From contig JANKMU010000010.1 of assembly GCA_024650045.1 (NCBI GenBank), forward strand, positions 1 through 61,682: a stretch of 61,682 bases of DNA. The letters are read 5' to 3'. Of the stretch, positions 8,726 to 17,937 are shown piece by piece. Both the position numbers and the translations under genes were made by a program. Each line of letters starts with the position of its first letter. The first letter of the stretch is position 1. Under the pieces are notes generated by a model. It made no database searches. It saw only the letters and a program-made list of their open reading frames with translations, and was not told the origin of the DNA. This DNA comes from Mycoplasmatota bacterium. GTDB taxonomy: Bacteria; Bacillota_I; Bacilli_A; Acholeplasmatales; Acholeplasmataceae.

Positions 8726-9784
8726 ATGGCAGTTTTAGACGTATGTAGATTTGAAGGCTTTACGGATCGCCGTTGGTTAGTTTATAAACATCCTAATAAT
8801 GAGTTTAATACTAAATCAAAACTAACTGTTGGTCCTGGTCAAATTGGTATCATCGTTCATGGTGGTAAAGTTGAAAGTATTTTTGAAAGTGGAACCTATA
8901 CAATGGATAGTGAAAACTTTCCATTCTTAAAAGCACTACAAAAAGGTGTTTATGGGGGTAATGTTCCATTTACCTTAGAGGTTTACTTTGTAAACAAGAC
9001 CATGAAACTAGATATGCTATGGGGAACTAAAGATCCAATTCAACTATTAGATCCTAAATTCCAAGTCAAAATCAATGTTAGAGCAAGAGGTCAATATGCA
9101 TTAAGAATTAGCAACTATCAATTTTTGATTACTCAACTGGTGGGTTCTCTTGGTGGTAAAAGTATTATTGACTTTGATGTATTAACTGACTTTTTTAGAT
9201 CCATCATAAATACAAAAATTAAAACATTACTAGCGCAATACTTCATAAAAAATCAAGTTAGCATATTAGATATAGCAATGTATTTAGATGAAATATCTAA
9301 TAGTTCATTTGATTCACTTAAAGATGCTTTTGAAAGATTTGGATTAGAAATCGTTAATTTCTATTATGAAAGTATCAGTATTCCAGATGAAGACCTTGAA
9401 GTCATTAACGATATCTTAAACCGCAATGCTGAATTTAATATCATGGGTGAAAATCGTTATCGTACTGCACGTGGTTATGATGTCTTAGAATCAGCTGCTA
9501 AAAACGAGGGTGCTGCAGGTAACATGGCAGGTCTTGGAGTTGGTTTAGGTGTTGGTCTAGGTGTCGGTAAACATGCAGCAGGTATGGCAAGTGAAGTCAT
9601 TCCATCTGAAGAAAAAAAGAAAACCGTTAATTGCGTCAAATGCAATTCACTCATTGAATCAGATGACAAGTTCTGTCCTGATTGTGGAGCACCACAAATC
9701 ATTAAATGCGAAAAATGCCATTCAGAATTAGCTCCAAATGCTAAGTTTTGTCCTGAATGTGGCACACCAGTAAAGAAGGGGTAA
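8726..9784 (+). CDS. SPFH-domain protein with C-terminal double zinc ribbon (YdjI-like)
   Basis: 352 residues. The first 250 or so match the SPFH/virion-core-like family typified by B. subtilis YdjI: an N-terminal WLVYKHP region, a beta-rich SPFH core, then a helical segment. A Gly/Val/Leu-rich stretch (about 265-285) may dip into the membrane. The end carries two zinc ribbons, CVKC...CPDC and CEKC...CPEC. In B. subtilis ydjGHI accompanies PspA in the membrane stress response. The two following genes, a membrane protein and a zinc-ribbon protein, make a similar module here, but no PspA is visible nearby. Confidence 0.8.
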   Translation: MAVLDVCRFEGFTDRRWLVYKHPNNEFNTKSKLTVGPGQIGIIVHGGKVESIFESGTYTMDSENFPFLKALQKGVYGGNVPFTLEVYFVNKTMKLDMLWGTKDPIQLLDPKFQVKINVRARGQYALRISNYQFLITQLVGSLGGKSIIDFDVLTDFFRSIINTKIKTLLAQYFIKNQVSILDIAMYLDEISNSSFDSLKDAFERFGLEIVNFYYESISIPDEDLEVINDILNRNAEFNIMGENRYRTARGYDVLESAAKNEGAAGNMAGLGVGLGVGLGVGKHAAGMASEVIPSEEKKKTVNCVKCNSLIESDDKFCPDCGAPQIIKCEKCHSELAPNAKFCPECGTPVKKG

Positions 9785-9787
9785 TGT

Positions 9788-10276
9788 ATGAAAAATAAAT
9801 TATATCTAAGTATTATAATTCTTATCGTCTTCGCATTTTCTTTAATCTTAGGGTTTGTGCTAGATGGCATGGAAAACATGGCAATTACTTCGGGAACTCC
9901 AACCATTATATATTGGATTTCAAAAGGCATTGCATTAGGCTTATTACTGATTGTTGCTTTATATGTTGTCTTTAGAAAACAAGATGTTGGTAACATTTAT
10001 ATACTTCTTTATATGACATTGGCACTACAACTACTACCATTTATCGAAAGACTTCTTTTAAGAGGCGATTCACCTCGTATTATATGGTCATTAATTGTAT
10101 TGTTCATCGTCACGGTCGGTTATTTATCTGTAATATTTGGTCTTGATATCTTAAATGATAAAATACAAAAAGTTGAAGAAAGTCTAAAAGGCAAATCAAT
10201 TCCAGTCGTTGATGAAGATTTATATAACGATGAAAATGGAAATTTCGTTAGTGCTAAGAAAAAGAAGGTAGATTAA
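9788..10276 (+). CDS. Membrane protein of the SPFH/zinc-ribbon module
   Basis: 162 residues with hydrophobic helices at about 5-25, 40-62, 70-88 and 97-120, then a charged cytoplasmic-type tail ending in a run of lysines. AAGGGG inside the end of the SPFH gene is its ribosome site, and the next gene starts 1 bp after its stop, so the three are one operon. No named family; a partner role at the membrane with the SPFH protein is inferred from position. Confidence 0.6.
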   Translation: MKNKLYLSIIILIVFAFSLILGFVLDGMENMAITSGTPTIIYWISKGIALGLLLIVALYVVFRKQDVGNIYILLYMTLALQLLPFIERLLLRGDSPRIIWSLIVLFIVTVGYLSVIFGLDILNDKIQKVEESLKGKSIPVVDEDLYNDENGNFVSAKKKKVD

Positions 10277-10277
10277 T

Positions 10278-10556
10278 ATGTCGGAGCATCAATGTAAATC
10301 TTGTGGGAACATATTAAATACAAAACAACAAAAATGTCAGTATTGTGGAACCTCAAATCCGATATATAAAGTTGAAACACCTAAACAAGAACCAAGCCGA
10401 TTATTTCAACCTATCACACCACCTACTGGTTCTAATTCAAACACTACGACAAGTGAATCTAATGATGAAGGTATTAATGTTTGTATTTTAATTCTTCTTA
10501 TTATTGTATTTTGGCCAGCAGCAATCGTTTATGCGATTGTCAAAATGAAAAACTAG
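10278..10556 (+). CDS. Zinc-ribbon protein with C-terminal membrane helix
   Basis: 92 residues: an N-terminal zinc ribbon (CKSC at about 6-9 and CQYC at about 20-23), a flexible Ser/Thr/Pro-rich middle, and one membrane helix at about 68-88. This is a tail-anchored arrangement. Last gene of the SPFH module, followed by a long terminator hairpin. The zinc ribbons shared with the SPFH protein suggest joint assembly or shared metal dependence; that is inference. Confidence 0.65.
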   Translation: MSEHQCKSCGNILNTKQQKCQYCGTSNPIYKVETPKQEPSRLFQPITPPTGSNSNTTTSESNDEGINVCILILLIIVFWPAAIVYAIVKMKN

Positions 10557-10590
10557 GTACTCTTAAAAATATAGATAATTCAATTAAAAA

Positions 10591-10652
10591 CCCCCTTTAA
10601 CATAAACACTATGAATCATAAATTTAAGTGTTACTGCAAGGGGGATTTTTTT
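10591..10652 (+). terminator. Long rho-independent terminator
   Basis: CCCCCTT (10591-10597) pairs with AAGGGGG (10638-10644), with an inner AACACT/AGTGTT stem, followed by A and seven T. It ends the SPFH operon. Confidence 0.85.
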
Positions 10653-10714
10653 GTATATTTTTGATTATTCATTAATCATATGAGGCTATATTACTCAAAA
10701 CATTTCTTAGAATC

Positions 10715-10741
10715 AAAAAAACGCACCGATTAAGGTGCGTT
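10715..10741 (-). terminator. Rho-independent terminator
   Basis: AACGCACC and GGTGCGTT form an eight-base stem around GATTAA; on the minus strand a T-run follows. It lies 23 bp after the lipoprotein gene ending at 10765. Confidence 0.9.
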
Positions 10742-10764
10742 AATCTTAATGTTCTTTTATTTAA

Positions 10765-11799
10765 TTAAAATCTACCAATAATAACTTGTTCTTCTGTAAT
10801 AATACCTGCAGCAACTAACGCTCTTTGAAATGATGTGGATTCACGTGACATCCGAACAGTTGCTCCTGCTATTGTGTCGTAAGAATCTTGTGCTGTTCTT
10901 GTTCCGCCTGCTTGAACATCAATTCCAAACTCATTGCTTTCGTTTATACCTAAGGCATAACGTTCAAAACTCCAATCAATAATCGAAATCATTTGTGAAG
11001 CATTTTGACCAATTAAAGTTTCAGCTATTGCTTCATAATTGCCTTTCCATCCACCAAGACCGAAAAAACCATATGATTCAGCTTTTTCTTGAGCAACACC
11101 TTCAACAAACGTAATCTCTAGAGCTTCTAATAATTGACGTACTGTTGAATTTTGGTTGATTCCTTCAAAAACACCTGTCTCAGTCAACACATGTGAAAAG
11201 CTATGAACATTAAATACGTTTTTCGTAACATACGAATCCCATGATGTTGGTTTAACCAATCCAAATGATGAAACTCTAGTTGTGGGTACATTTAACTCGT
11301 TCCCAACATTAAGTGCACTTAGTTTTTGAGTATAATCAAAATCCGCATCCAATCTTGTTTCAAACATAAAACGTGTTACAGGATCTACAATTGCCAAAGC
11401 AACAACACCTTCACTATTTACGCCATATGCATAAAAACTCATGAAATCTTGTGTTTGGACAGTAAACATCGAATCACCATTAACAACAGTATCTCCAACT
11501 GTAGCAATCGTTGGAACAACAGCGTAATCAATTGAAACTGTTGAGGTTTGATCTAGTCTTGACACCCAATTATCGCCTCTTTTAACTTTGAAATCTATCT
11601 CAAGATTAGTGATAATACCATCTTTATCTAAAGTCATCTTTGTCTCTATATATTGAGTAGCTTCTTCAAATGTTACACCTGAAGCTTCACCTGACCACGA
11701 GTAACCAATATACTCTCCTGCATAACCTGTATCTTCATTGCATGCAAACAATACTGCAGCAACTAAAAGTAAAATCATAATTAATGATATTTTTTTCAT
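10765..11799 (-). CDS. Lipoprotein with probable FMN-binding C-terminal domain
   Basis: 344 residues. The signal peptide ends in LFAC (Cys20), so it is lipid-anchored outside the membrane. Near the C-terminus the sequence SYDTIAGATVRMS (GAT at 312-314, Asp308 before it) fits the D-x-x-x-GAT motif in which threonine receives FMN from ApbE in NqrC/RnfG/PplA-type domains; the residue after Thr is Val rather than the common Ser/Thr. No ApbE gene is in the window. A good GGAGG site precedes the ATG, and the gene ends in its own terminator. If the motif is real the protein is an extracellular electron carrier; otherwise it is an uncharacterised lipoprotein. Confidence 0.6.
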   Translation of the reverse strand: MKKISLIMILLLVAAVLFACNEDTGYAGEYIGYSWSGEASGVTFEEATQYIETKMTLDKDGIITNLEIDFKVKRGDNWVSRLDQTSTVSIDYAVVPTIATVGDTVVNGDSMFTVQTQDFMSFYAYGVNSEGVVALAIVDPVTRFMFETRLDADFDYTQKLSALNVGNELNVPTTRVSSFGLVKPTSWDSYVTKNVFNVHSFSHVLTETGVFEGINQNSTVRQLLEALEITFVEGVAQEKAESYGFFGLGGWKGNYEAIAETLIGQNASQMISIIDWSFERYALGINESNEFGIDVQAGGTRTAQDSYDTIAGATVRMSRESTSFQRALVAAGIITEEQVIIGRF

Positions 11800-12008
11800 T
11801 ATTTTCCTCCATCTCTATATTAATGACAATTTGAGTATAGCATATAAAAAATGTATGCTCTAACAAAGTAATAACACTTTATAAATAGCATTATAAATAG
11901 GATATCTTATTTATAAAACATATTTTATGAAATAACTTTTACTAATTTAAATGCGTATAATTAGTATTTATATAAAATAAGAATTAAACTAAAATCAGGA
12001 GTGATAAT

Positions 12009-12962
12009 ATGGAAAAAAGTAAAGTTGTTATTATTGGAACTGGTTTTGTTGGCATGAGCTATGCTTATGCATTATTAAATCAAGGTGCTGTAGAAGAAAT
12101 AGTTCTTATTGATATTGATCAAAGAAAAGCTGAAGGCGAAGCAATGGATCTAAATCACGGTTTAGCGTTTGCCCCAAGAAAGATGAGTATTAAATCCGGA
12201 ACTTATGAAGATACAAAAGATGCTGGATTAGTCGTCATCACTGCAGGTGTCAATCAAAAGGAAGACGAATCCAGAATAGATTTATTAAATCGTAATGCAA
12301 GAATTATGCAAGATGTTGTGCGTCAAATTATGAAATATAAATTTAATGGTATTATTTTGGTAGCTACAAATCCTGTAGATATTTTGACTTATGTTGCTTG
12401 GAAAGCATCTGGCTTATCATCTTCAAGAGTCATAGGTAGCGGTACTTCTCTTGATACAGCAAGACTTAGATATGAGATCTCACAATACATCCATATTGAT
12501 GTACGTAATATACATGCATATATCCTAGGCGAACACGGTGATTCGGAATTCGTGTGTTGGTCAAATGCATATGTTGGCGGAAAACCATTTAGAGATGTAA
12601 TTGAATCTATGCCAGCTCAAATTAAGTTTTCCGACTTAAATGAAATATATAAAGATGTAAAAAACGCTGCTTATGATATTATCTCAAGAAAGAAAGCCAC
12701 ATACTATGGTATAGGCATGGCTTTGGTCAGAATTACATCAGCCATCTTTAATAATGAAAATAGAATTATACCTATATCTGTTTATAATAATGGTGTTTAT
12801 GATATTGAAAAAGATTTATACATAGGATTACCTGCTGTTTTAAATAGGGATGGTGTTCATCACATTGTTAAACTAAAACTTGATGAAGAAGAAACAAAAA
12901 GCTTAAAAGCATCAGCTTCAATTCTCAAATCAAGTCTTGATTTAATTAAGTTTGATGAGTAA
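12009..12962 (+). CDS. ldh: L-lactate dehydrogenase
   Basis: 317 residues, the family length, NAD-dependent. Seen directly: nucleotide loop GTGFVG (10-15), specificity Gln83, Arg89 on the active-site loop, TNPVD (120-124), Asp149 and Arg152, and the catalytic His176 in GEHGDSE. Gln83 marks lactate rather than malate use. It reduces pyruvate to lactate and regenerates NAD+ in fermentation. AGGAGTG precedes the ATG. Single gene with its own terminator. Confidence 0.95.
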   Translation: MEKSKVVIIGTGFVGMSYAYALLNQGAVEEIVLIDIDQRKAEGEAMDLNHGLAFAPRKMSIKSGTYEDTKDAGLVVITAGVNQKEDESRIDLLNRNARIMQDVVRQIMKYKFNGIILVATNPVDILTYVAWKASGLSSSRVIGSGTSLDTARLRYEISQYIHIDVRNIHAYILGEHGDSEFVCWSNAYVGGKPFRDVIESMPAQIKFSDLNEIYKDVKNAAYDIISRKKATYYGIGMALVRITSAIFNNENRIIPISVYNNGVYDIEKDLYIGLPAVLNRDGVHHIVKLKLDEEETKSLKASASILKSSLDLIKFDE

Positions 12963-12988
12963 AATAATAAATTTCATCGGAGACTAAA

Positions 12989-13026
12989 CAAAAAAGCTAA
13001 TAATCAATTTGATGATTGGCTTTTTT
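12989..13026 (+). terminator. Rho-independent terminator of ldh
   Basis: AAAAAGC (12991-12997) pairs with GCTTTTTT (13019-13026), with further partial pairing of TAATAATCA with TGATGATTG inside. Confidence 0.85.
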
Positions 13027-13157
13027 CTATCTCTCGAAATGATGGTCTATACCAAAAACTTATTGAATCTAACACAATAAATAAACTTTGAATCATTGTG
13101 TTATCAGCTTATAATGGTTATAATAAAACTATATGATTTCTATTAAAGGAGAAAACT

Positions 13158-14354
13158 ATGCCAGTTATTAAAGATATCAAAACGATTCTAACAGCGCCAG
13201 ATGGAATTAATTTAATTGTTGTTAAAGTTATCACTGACCAAGAAGGGTTATATGGACTTGGTTGTTCTACATTTGCATATAGAGAACTTGCTGTTAAAAG
13301 TGTCATCGAAGATTACTTAAAACCATTACTTCTCAATAGAGATGTTAGTAAAATTGAAGATCTATGGCACTTAATGTATAACAACGCATATTGGCGTAAT
13401 GATGCGATATCCAATAATGCTATCTCTGGTGTTGATATGGCTTTATGGGATATAAAAGGTAAAATAGCAGGACTTCCTGTTTATGAATTGTTAGGTGGGA
13501 AATCTAGAGAAGGTGTTCCTTATTATACACATGTTAATGGTTCTACCCTAGATGAAATTGTTGAGAAAGTCGAATCACTTAAAAAACAAAATGTCAGACA
13601 TATTCGTATCCAATGGGGATTATATGGTGGTATACCTACAAACTTAAATACACCTCCTAACTCAGAACCTGGTTTTTACCTAAATCCAACACAATATATT
13701 TTAGATACCATTAAAATGTTTGATTATGTTAGAAAACAATGTGGTGACGAAATTGAGTTAATTCATGATATCCATGAGAGATTAGCTCCATCTGATGCAC
13801 TCTATTTAGCTAAGCAATTAGAAAAGTATAGATTATTCTTTTTAGAAGATTCACTTCCACCCGATCAGACTGATTGGTTAAAAAACCTTAGAAAACAATG
13901 CGCAACACCAATTGCTATTGGTGAGCTATTTAATAATCCAAAAGAATGGGAATATTTAATCAAAGAACGCTTAATAGATTTTATTCGTGTGCATATTAGT
14001 CAAATTGGTGGATTTACACCCGCTAGAAAACTTGCCATTCTGGCAGAACACTTTGGTGTTCGTACTGCTTGGCACGGACCTGGTGATGTATCACCGGTAG
14101 GACATGCAGCTAATGTTCACTTAAGCATCAATGCTCATAATTTTGGAATTCAAGAATGGTGTGGCTTCTCTGATTTAATGTATCAAGTATTCCCAGGCAT
14201 GCCACATGAAAAAAATGGGTATCTATATACTAATGAAAAACCTGGATTTGGAATTGATATTGATGAAGACCTAGCAAAAAAATATCCAATCAAAACCAAT
14301 GTTACAAAATGGACTCAAACCAGATTACCTGATGGTACACTGGTCAATCCTTAA
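13158..14354 (+). CDS. Enolase-superfamily sugar-acid dehydratase, ManD/RspA type
   Basis: 398 residues with the layout of the mannonate dehydratase (ManD) subgroup: an N-terminal capping domain, then a barrel with Asp204 and His206 in HDIHER, Glu230 in LEDS, Glu256 in GELF and His306 in WHGPGD. These are the Mg ligands and acid/base residues of the group. Members dehydrate D-mannonate or D-gluconate to 2-keto-3-deoxygluconate, though many are weak or use other acids. AAAGGAG precedes the ATG. First gene of a tight five-gene operon of sugar-oxidation enzymes. The exact substrate is not determined. Confidence 0.85.
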   Translation: MPVIKDIKTILTAPDGINLIVVKVITDQEGLYGLGCSTFAYRELAVKSVIEDYLKPLLLNRDVSKIEDLWHLMYNNAYWRNDAISNNAISGVDMALWDIKGKIAGLPVYELLGGKSREGVPYYTHVNGSTLDEIVEKVESLKKQNVRHIRIQWGLYGGIPTNLNTPPNSEPGFYLNPTQYILDTIKMFDYVRKQCGDEIELIHDIHERLAPSDALYLAKQLEKYRLFFLEDSLPPDQTDWLKNLRKQCATPIAIGELFNNPKEWEYLIKERLIDFIRVHISQIGGFTPARKLAILAEHFGVRTAWHGPGDVSPVGHAANVHLSINAHNFGIQEWCGFSDLMYQVFPGMPHEKNGYLYTNEKPGFGIDIDEDLAKKYPIKTNVTKWTQTRLPDGTLVNP

Positions 14355-14366
14355 GAGGTGAGTAAA

Positions 14367-15140
14367 ATGTCAAAAAAAGCTTTTATTACAGGTGGTAGTC
14401 GTGGCATTGGCCGTGGTATAGCGCTACGATTAGCTAAAGCAGGATATGATATAGCATTTACTTATCATTCTGAACAAGATGAGGCTGAATCACTAAAAAA
14501 TGAAATAACAAAAATAGGACAAAAATGCTTCTACTATCAAGCAACACTTCAAGATGCAGATGTTCCTGAACTGATAACAAAACAGGCTATTGAGGATTTA
14601 GGTGGACTTAATGTCTTAGTATGTAATGCTGGAAAGACTAAATTCACGAGTATTCGTACACTAGATTTAGAGACAATTGATTTCGTATACGGTTTAAACT
14701 ATAGAAGCTATATCCTTTGTACAAAGATAGCTGCTAATCATATGATTGAAAATCAAATACCAGGTCGTATTATCCACATTTCATCAACTAGAGGTATTCG
14801 TGCATACCGAGATGATGCAATCTATGGATCCTTAAAAGCTGCATTAAACCGACTTGTTCAATCCCTAGCTATAGAACTAGCAGAATTCAACATCACGGTA
14901 AATTCAGTAGCTCCCGGGGCTACTGCTACTAGAGATAATTATTCTCTTGAGGAGTTACAAAGTGGACATATTAGTTCTTTAATACCTTTAAAACGAAAAG
15001 GTAAACCTGATGATGTTGCTGGACTGGTAGAATACCTTGTCTCTGATGATGCAAGTTATATTACCGGAGAAACTATAAAAGTAGATGGTGGTCTTATTTT
15101 ATATGGACCAAATGAAAGACCTAACGGAGGACAGTTTTAA
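14367..15140 (+). CDS. Short-chain dehydrogenase/reductase (SDR)
   Basis: 257 residues from the ATG at 14367, which follows AGAGGTGAG; a GTG nine bases earlier is inside that ribosome site. Classical SDR motifs are present: TGGSRGIG for NAD(P) binding, NAG near 90, the catalytic Ser in HISS near 140, and YGSLK near 155. The closest sense is a FabG-like or glucose/gluconate-type oxidoreductase. In this operon it probably oxidises a sugar or sugar acid. Its stop overlaps the next start by one base. Confidence 0.88.
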   Translation: MSKKAFITGGSRGIGRGIALRLAKAGYDIAFTYHSEQDEAESLKNEITKIGQKCFYYQATLQDADVPELITKQAIEDLGGLNVLVCNAGKTKFTSIRTLDLETIDFVYGLNYRSYILCTKIAANHMIENQIPGRIIHISSTRGIRAYRDDAIYGSLKAALNRLVQSLAIELAEFNITVNSVAPGATATRDNYSLEELQSGHISSLIPLKRKGKPDDVAGLVEYLVSDDASYITGETIKVDGGLILYGPNERPNGGQF

Positions 15141-15928
15141 TGGATGTAAAGATCATAGCAAAAGGATTAAAATTTCCTGAAGGACCAGTAGTCACAAACA
15201 ATGGAAATATATATTGTGTAGAGTTATTGGGTGGAGCAATTGCAGAGTATCATCGTGATACTAAAACTATTTCAAGATATGATGTTGGTGGTGCACCTAA
15301 TGGGATGATGGTTAAAGATGATCGCACGTTAATATTTTGTGATTCAAAAAACAATGCCATTCGATCATTAGATGTTAAAACAGGTGAAACCAAAACATTA
15401 GCTAATCAAGTCAATGGTATGCCTTTAAGAGCTCCAAATGACTTGATTCAAGATAGCGAAGGTAATATCTTGTTTACATGCCCAGGTGGTTCACAAAAAC
15501 AACCTATAGGTTATATGTGTGCATTAAATAAAAACAATGAGGTTTCAATCATTGCAGAGAACATGTATTTTCCTAATGGGTTATTATTGATCAATGATGA
15601 AAAAAATATGATTATCAACGAGACGTGGCAACACCGATTACTTATTGGTGACTGGAATAAGAAAACTTTAAAAATAGAAAACATAAAACCTTTCTATACA
15701 ATTGGTGGAACTGCTGAACCAGATGGACTAACTTTATCAAAAGATAATCTCATCTATGCTGCAGTTTATGGAACAGGTATGGTATGGGTGTTTGATACGA
15801 AAGGAACTCTTATCAATCAAATACAATTGCCAGGAAACTGTCCAACTAACCTATATTTTGATCATGTAGGAGATTTAGGATTAATCGTTACAGAAGCTGA
15901 AAAAGGTTTACTATTATCAATTAAATAA
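15140..15928 (+). CDS. SMP-30/gluconolactonase-family lactonase
   Basis: 262 residues with the SMP-30 beta-propeller pattern: LKFPEGPVV at the start (metal-binding Glu in PEGP), APNDL near 100 (Asn/Asp ligands), and EPDGLTLSKDN near 195-205 (Asp ligand). These calcium- or zinc-dependent enzymes hydrolyse sugar lactones to sugar acids, which fits between the oxidoreductases and the ManD-like dehydratase. GGAGG lies at 15126-15130 inside the SDR gene, and the ATG overlaps its stop. Confidence 0.85.
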   Translation: MDVKIIAKGLKFPEGPVVTNNGNIYCVELLGGAIAEYHRDTKTISRYDVGGAPNGMMVKDDRTLIFCDSKNNAIRSLDVKTGETKTLANQVNGMPLRAPNDLIQDSEGNILFTCPGGSQKQPIGYMCALNKNNEVSIIAENMYFPNGLLLINDEKNMIINETWQHRLLIGDWNKKTLKIENIKPFYTIGGTAEPDGLTLSKDNLIYAAVYGTGMVWVFDTKGTLINQIQLPGNCPTNLYFDHVGDLGLIVTEAEKGLLLSIK

Positions 15929-15956
15929 CTGCAAAATAAAAAACGGAGGATTCAAT

Positions 15957-16787
15957 ATGAAAGTTTTAAACCAAGTATACACATTGAGCAATGGTGTTCA
16001 ACTACCTAAAATTGGATTAGGTACATGGCAAACCAAAAAAGGTGAGGAAACTTACCAGTCTGTTATGATGGCATTAAAAAATGGCTATCGACACATTGAT
16101 ACTGCTGAAGGTTATCAAAACGAAGCAAGTGTTGGACAAGCGGTAAGAGATTCTGGCATCCCACGTGAACAAATATTTGTAACATCAAAACTTGAATCAC
16201 ATATTAAAACTTATGAAGGTGCTCTAGAGGCTTTCGAAAAAACAATGAAGGAATTACAGTTTGACTATCTAGATCTTTTTCTAATTCATGCACCATGGCC
16301 ATGGAGTGAAATGTATAAAGATTGTAGTGAGGGTAATGTATTAGCATACAAAGCGATGGAGAAGTTATATAAAGAAGGACGTATTCGTGCAATTGGTGTT
16401 TCAAACTTTTCACCAAAGGATATTGAAAACATCATTGAACATTGCGATGTTGTACCTCATGTCAATCAAATCGGTTATTTCATAGGTATTGATCAAAGTG
16501 AAACTATCAATTACTGTCGTGAAAAAAATATATTTATCGAAGCTTATTCTCCCCTTGGAATTGGTTATCTATTAAGTAATGAGGATATTCAAAAAGTTGC
16601 TAAAAAATATAATGTGTCGCCTGCACAAATCTGTATCCGTTGGTGTATTCAAAAAGAAACTGCACCACTTCCAAAATCTATCCATGAAAATCGTATCATT
16701 CAAAACACTGAAATTGACTTTGTCATCTCAGATGAAGATATGGCATTTCTAGATACGATTAAAGGCGATCCAAGACGTTGGGATTGA
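15957..16787 (+). CDS. Aldo/keto reductase (AKR5-like)
   Basis: 276 residues with all four AKR catalytic residues: Asp and Tyr in HIDTAEGYQNE, Lys in VTSKL and His in LIHAPWP; the C-terminal KSIHENRI loop binds NADP. The length is typical. GGAGG precedes the ATG. It probably reduces a keto or aldehyde sugar made or used by the neighbouring enzymes. Its TGA stop shows that TGA is not read as tryptophan here. Confidence 0.88.
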   Translation: MKVLNQVYTLSNGVQLPKIGLGTWQTKKGEETYQSVMMALKNGYRHIDTAEGYQNEASVGQAVRDSGIPREQIFVTSKLESHIKTYEGALEAFEKTMKELQFDYLDLFLIHAPWPWSEMYKDCSEGNVLAYKAMEKLYKEGRIRAIGVSNFSPKDIENIIEHCDVVPHVNQIGYFIGIDQSETINYCREKNIFIEAYSPLGIGYLLSNEDIQKVAKKYNVSPAQICIRWCIQKETAPLPKSIHENRIIQNTEIDFVISDEDMAFLDTIKGDPRRWD

Positions 16788-16791
16788 TTAT

Positions 16792-17763
16792 ATGATTAGA
16801 TTTGGTGTTATCGGTGCAGGTAATATTGCAAGAAAATTTTGTGAAGCTGCAAATGGTGTTGAAGCGAACCTTTATGCGGTTGCTTCAAGAAATATAGAAA
16901 AAGCTAAAGATTATCAAAAAACTTATGGTTTTGAAAAAGCCTATGGTAGTTATGCTTCTATGTTTGCAGATCCATTGGTGGATTGTGTATATATAGCAAC
17001 ACCACATGGTTTACATTATGAACACATGATGCTAGCACTTGATTATAATAAACATATCTTGTGTGAAAAAGCTTTTACATTAAATGAAAAACAAGCAAAA
17101 GCTGTGCTTGATAAAGCACACGAAAAAGGATGTTTTGTGATGGAAGCCTTATGGACTAGATTTATTCCAACCATGAGGGAAGTTCAGTCACTTGTTAATG
17201 AAGGTATCATAGGTGATATCACAAAAGTTGAGGCAAACTTTTGTTTTAAAGCATCTAAAGAAGATGATAATCGATTGTTCGCTCCACACTTGGGTGGTGG
17301 TGCTCTCTTAGATATTGGTATATACCCATTAACATTTGCTAACTTATTCTTGGGTTCCCCTAAAAAAATAGAAAGCAAAGTAGATTTTTATCATACTGGT
17401 GTAGATTTATCTAGTGAAATCAAATTTATCTATAACCATGCCACAGCACATTTAATATCATCATTTGATTATACCCTACCTATTGATGGTTTTATCTATG
17501 GAACTAAGGGTTATATTCATATGCCTATGTTCTTAGAATCAAAGCAAGCATTAATTTATGATGAAACTAATAATCTGATTAAAGAAATTAAACAAGATCA
17601 TATGGTTAATGGTATGGAATATGAGATTCTTGAAGTTATTAAATGTATCACAGATGGTAAACTTGAAAGTCCAATAATGCCTCACAGTGAGACACTGAGT
17701 ATCATGAACCAAATGGATGAGATCAGAAAACAATGGAATCTTGTTTATCCTCAAGAAAAGTAA
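16792..17763 (+). CDS. Gfo/Idh/MocA-family oxidoreductase
   Basis: 323 residues: an N-terminal Rossmann fold with GVIGAGNIA (5-13), the family's active-site lysine in CEKAFTLN near 100, then the alpha/beta C-terminal domain with HLGGGALLDIGIYPL near 165-180. It resembles the dihydrodiol-dehydrogenase/sugar-dehydrogenase branch. It starts 4 bp after the AKR stop and ends the operon before a perfect 12-bp terminator stem. Substrate unknown, probably a sugar or inositol-like polyol. Confidence 0.88.
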   Translation: MIRFGVIGAGNIARKFCEAANGVEANLYAVASRNIEKAKDYQKTYGFEKAYGSYASMFADPLVDCVYIATPHGLHYEHMMLALDYNKHILCEKAFTLNEKQAKAVLDKAHEKGCFVMEALWTRFIPTMREVQSLVNEGIIGDITKVEANFCFKASKEDDNRLFAPHLGGGALLDIGIYPLTFANLFLGSPKKIESKVDFYHTGVDLSSEIKFIYNHATAHLISSFDYTLPIDGFIYGTKGYIHMPMFLESKQALIYDETNNLIKEIKQDHMVNGMEYEILEVIKCITDGKLESPIMPHSETLSIMNQMDEIRKQWNLVYPQEK

Positions 17764-17787
17764 GTCATTAAAAACAATTCATAAGTA

Positions 17788-17820
17788 AAGCCATTTGCAA
17801 ATGCTGCAAATGGCTTTTAT
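17788..17820 (+). terminator. Rho-independent terminator of the sugar-acid operon
   Basis: A perfect 12-bp stem, AAGCCATTTGCA with TGCAAATGGCTT, around a five-base loop, then TTATT. Confidence 0.88.
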
Positions 17821-17937
17821 TCATTAATTAAATGGCTTAAGTCAAATCAACTTATACTTTAAAACTGATATGCTATAATGAATTTAATCTTATATACATC
17901 AATGTTCTCAACCAAAGATTAAGAACGTGAGGTAACG

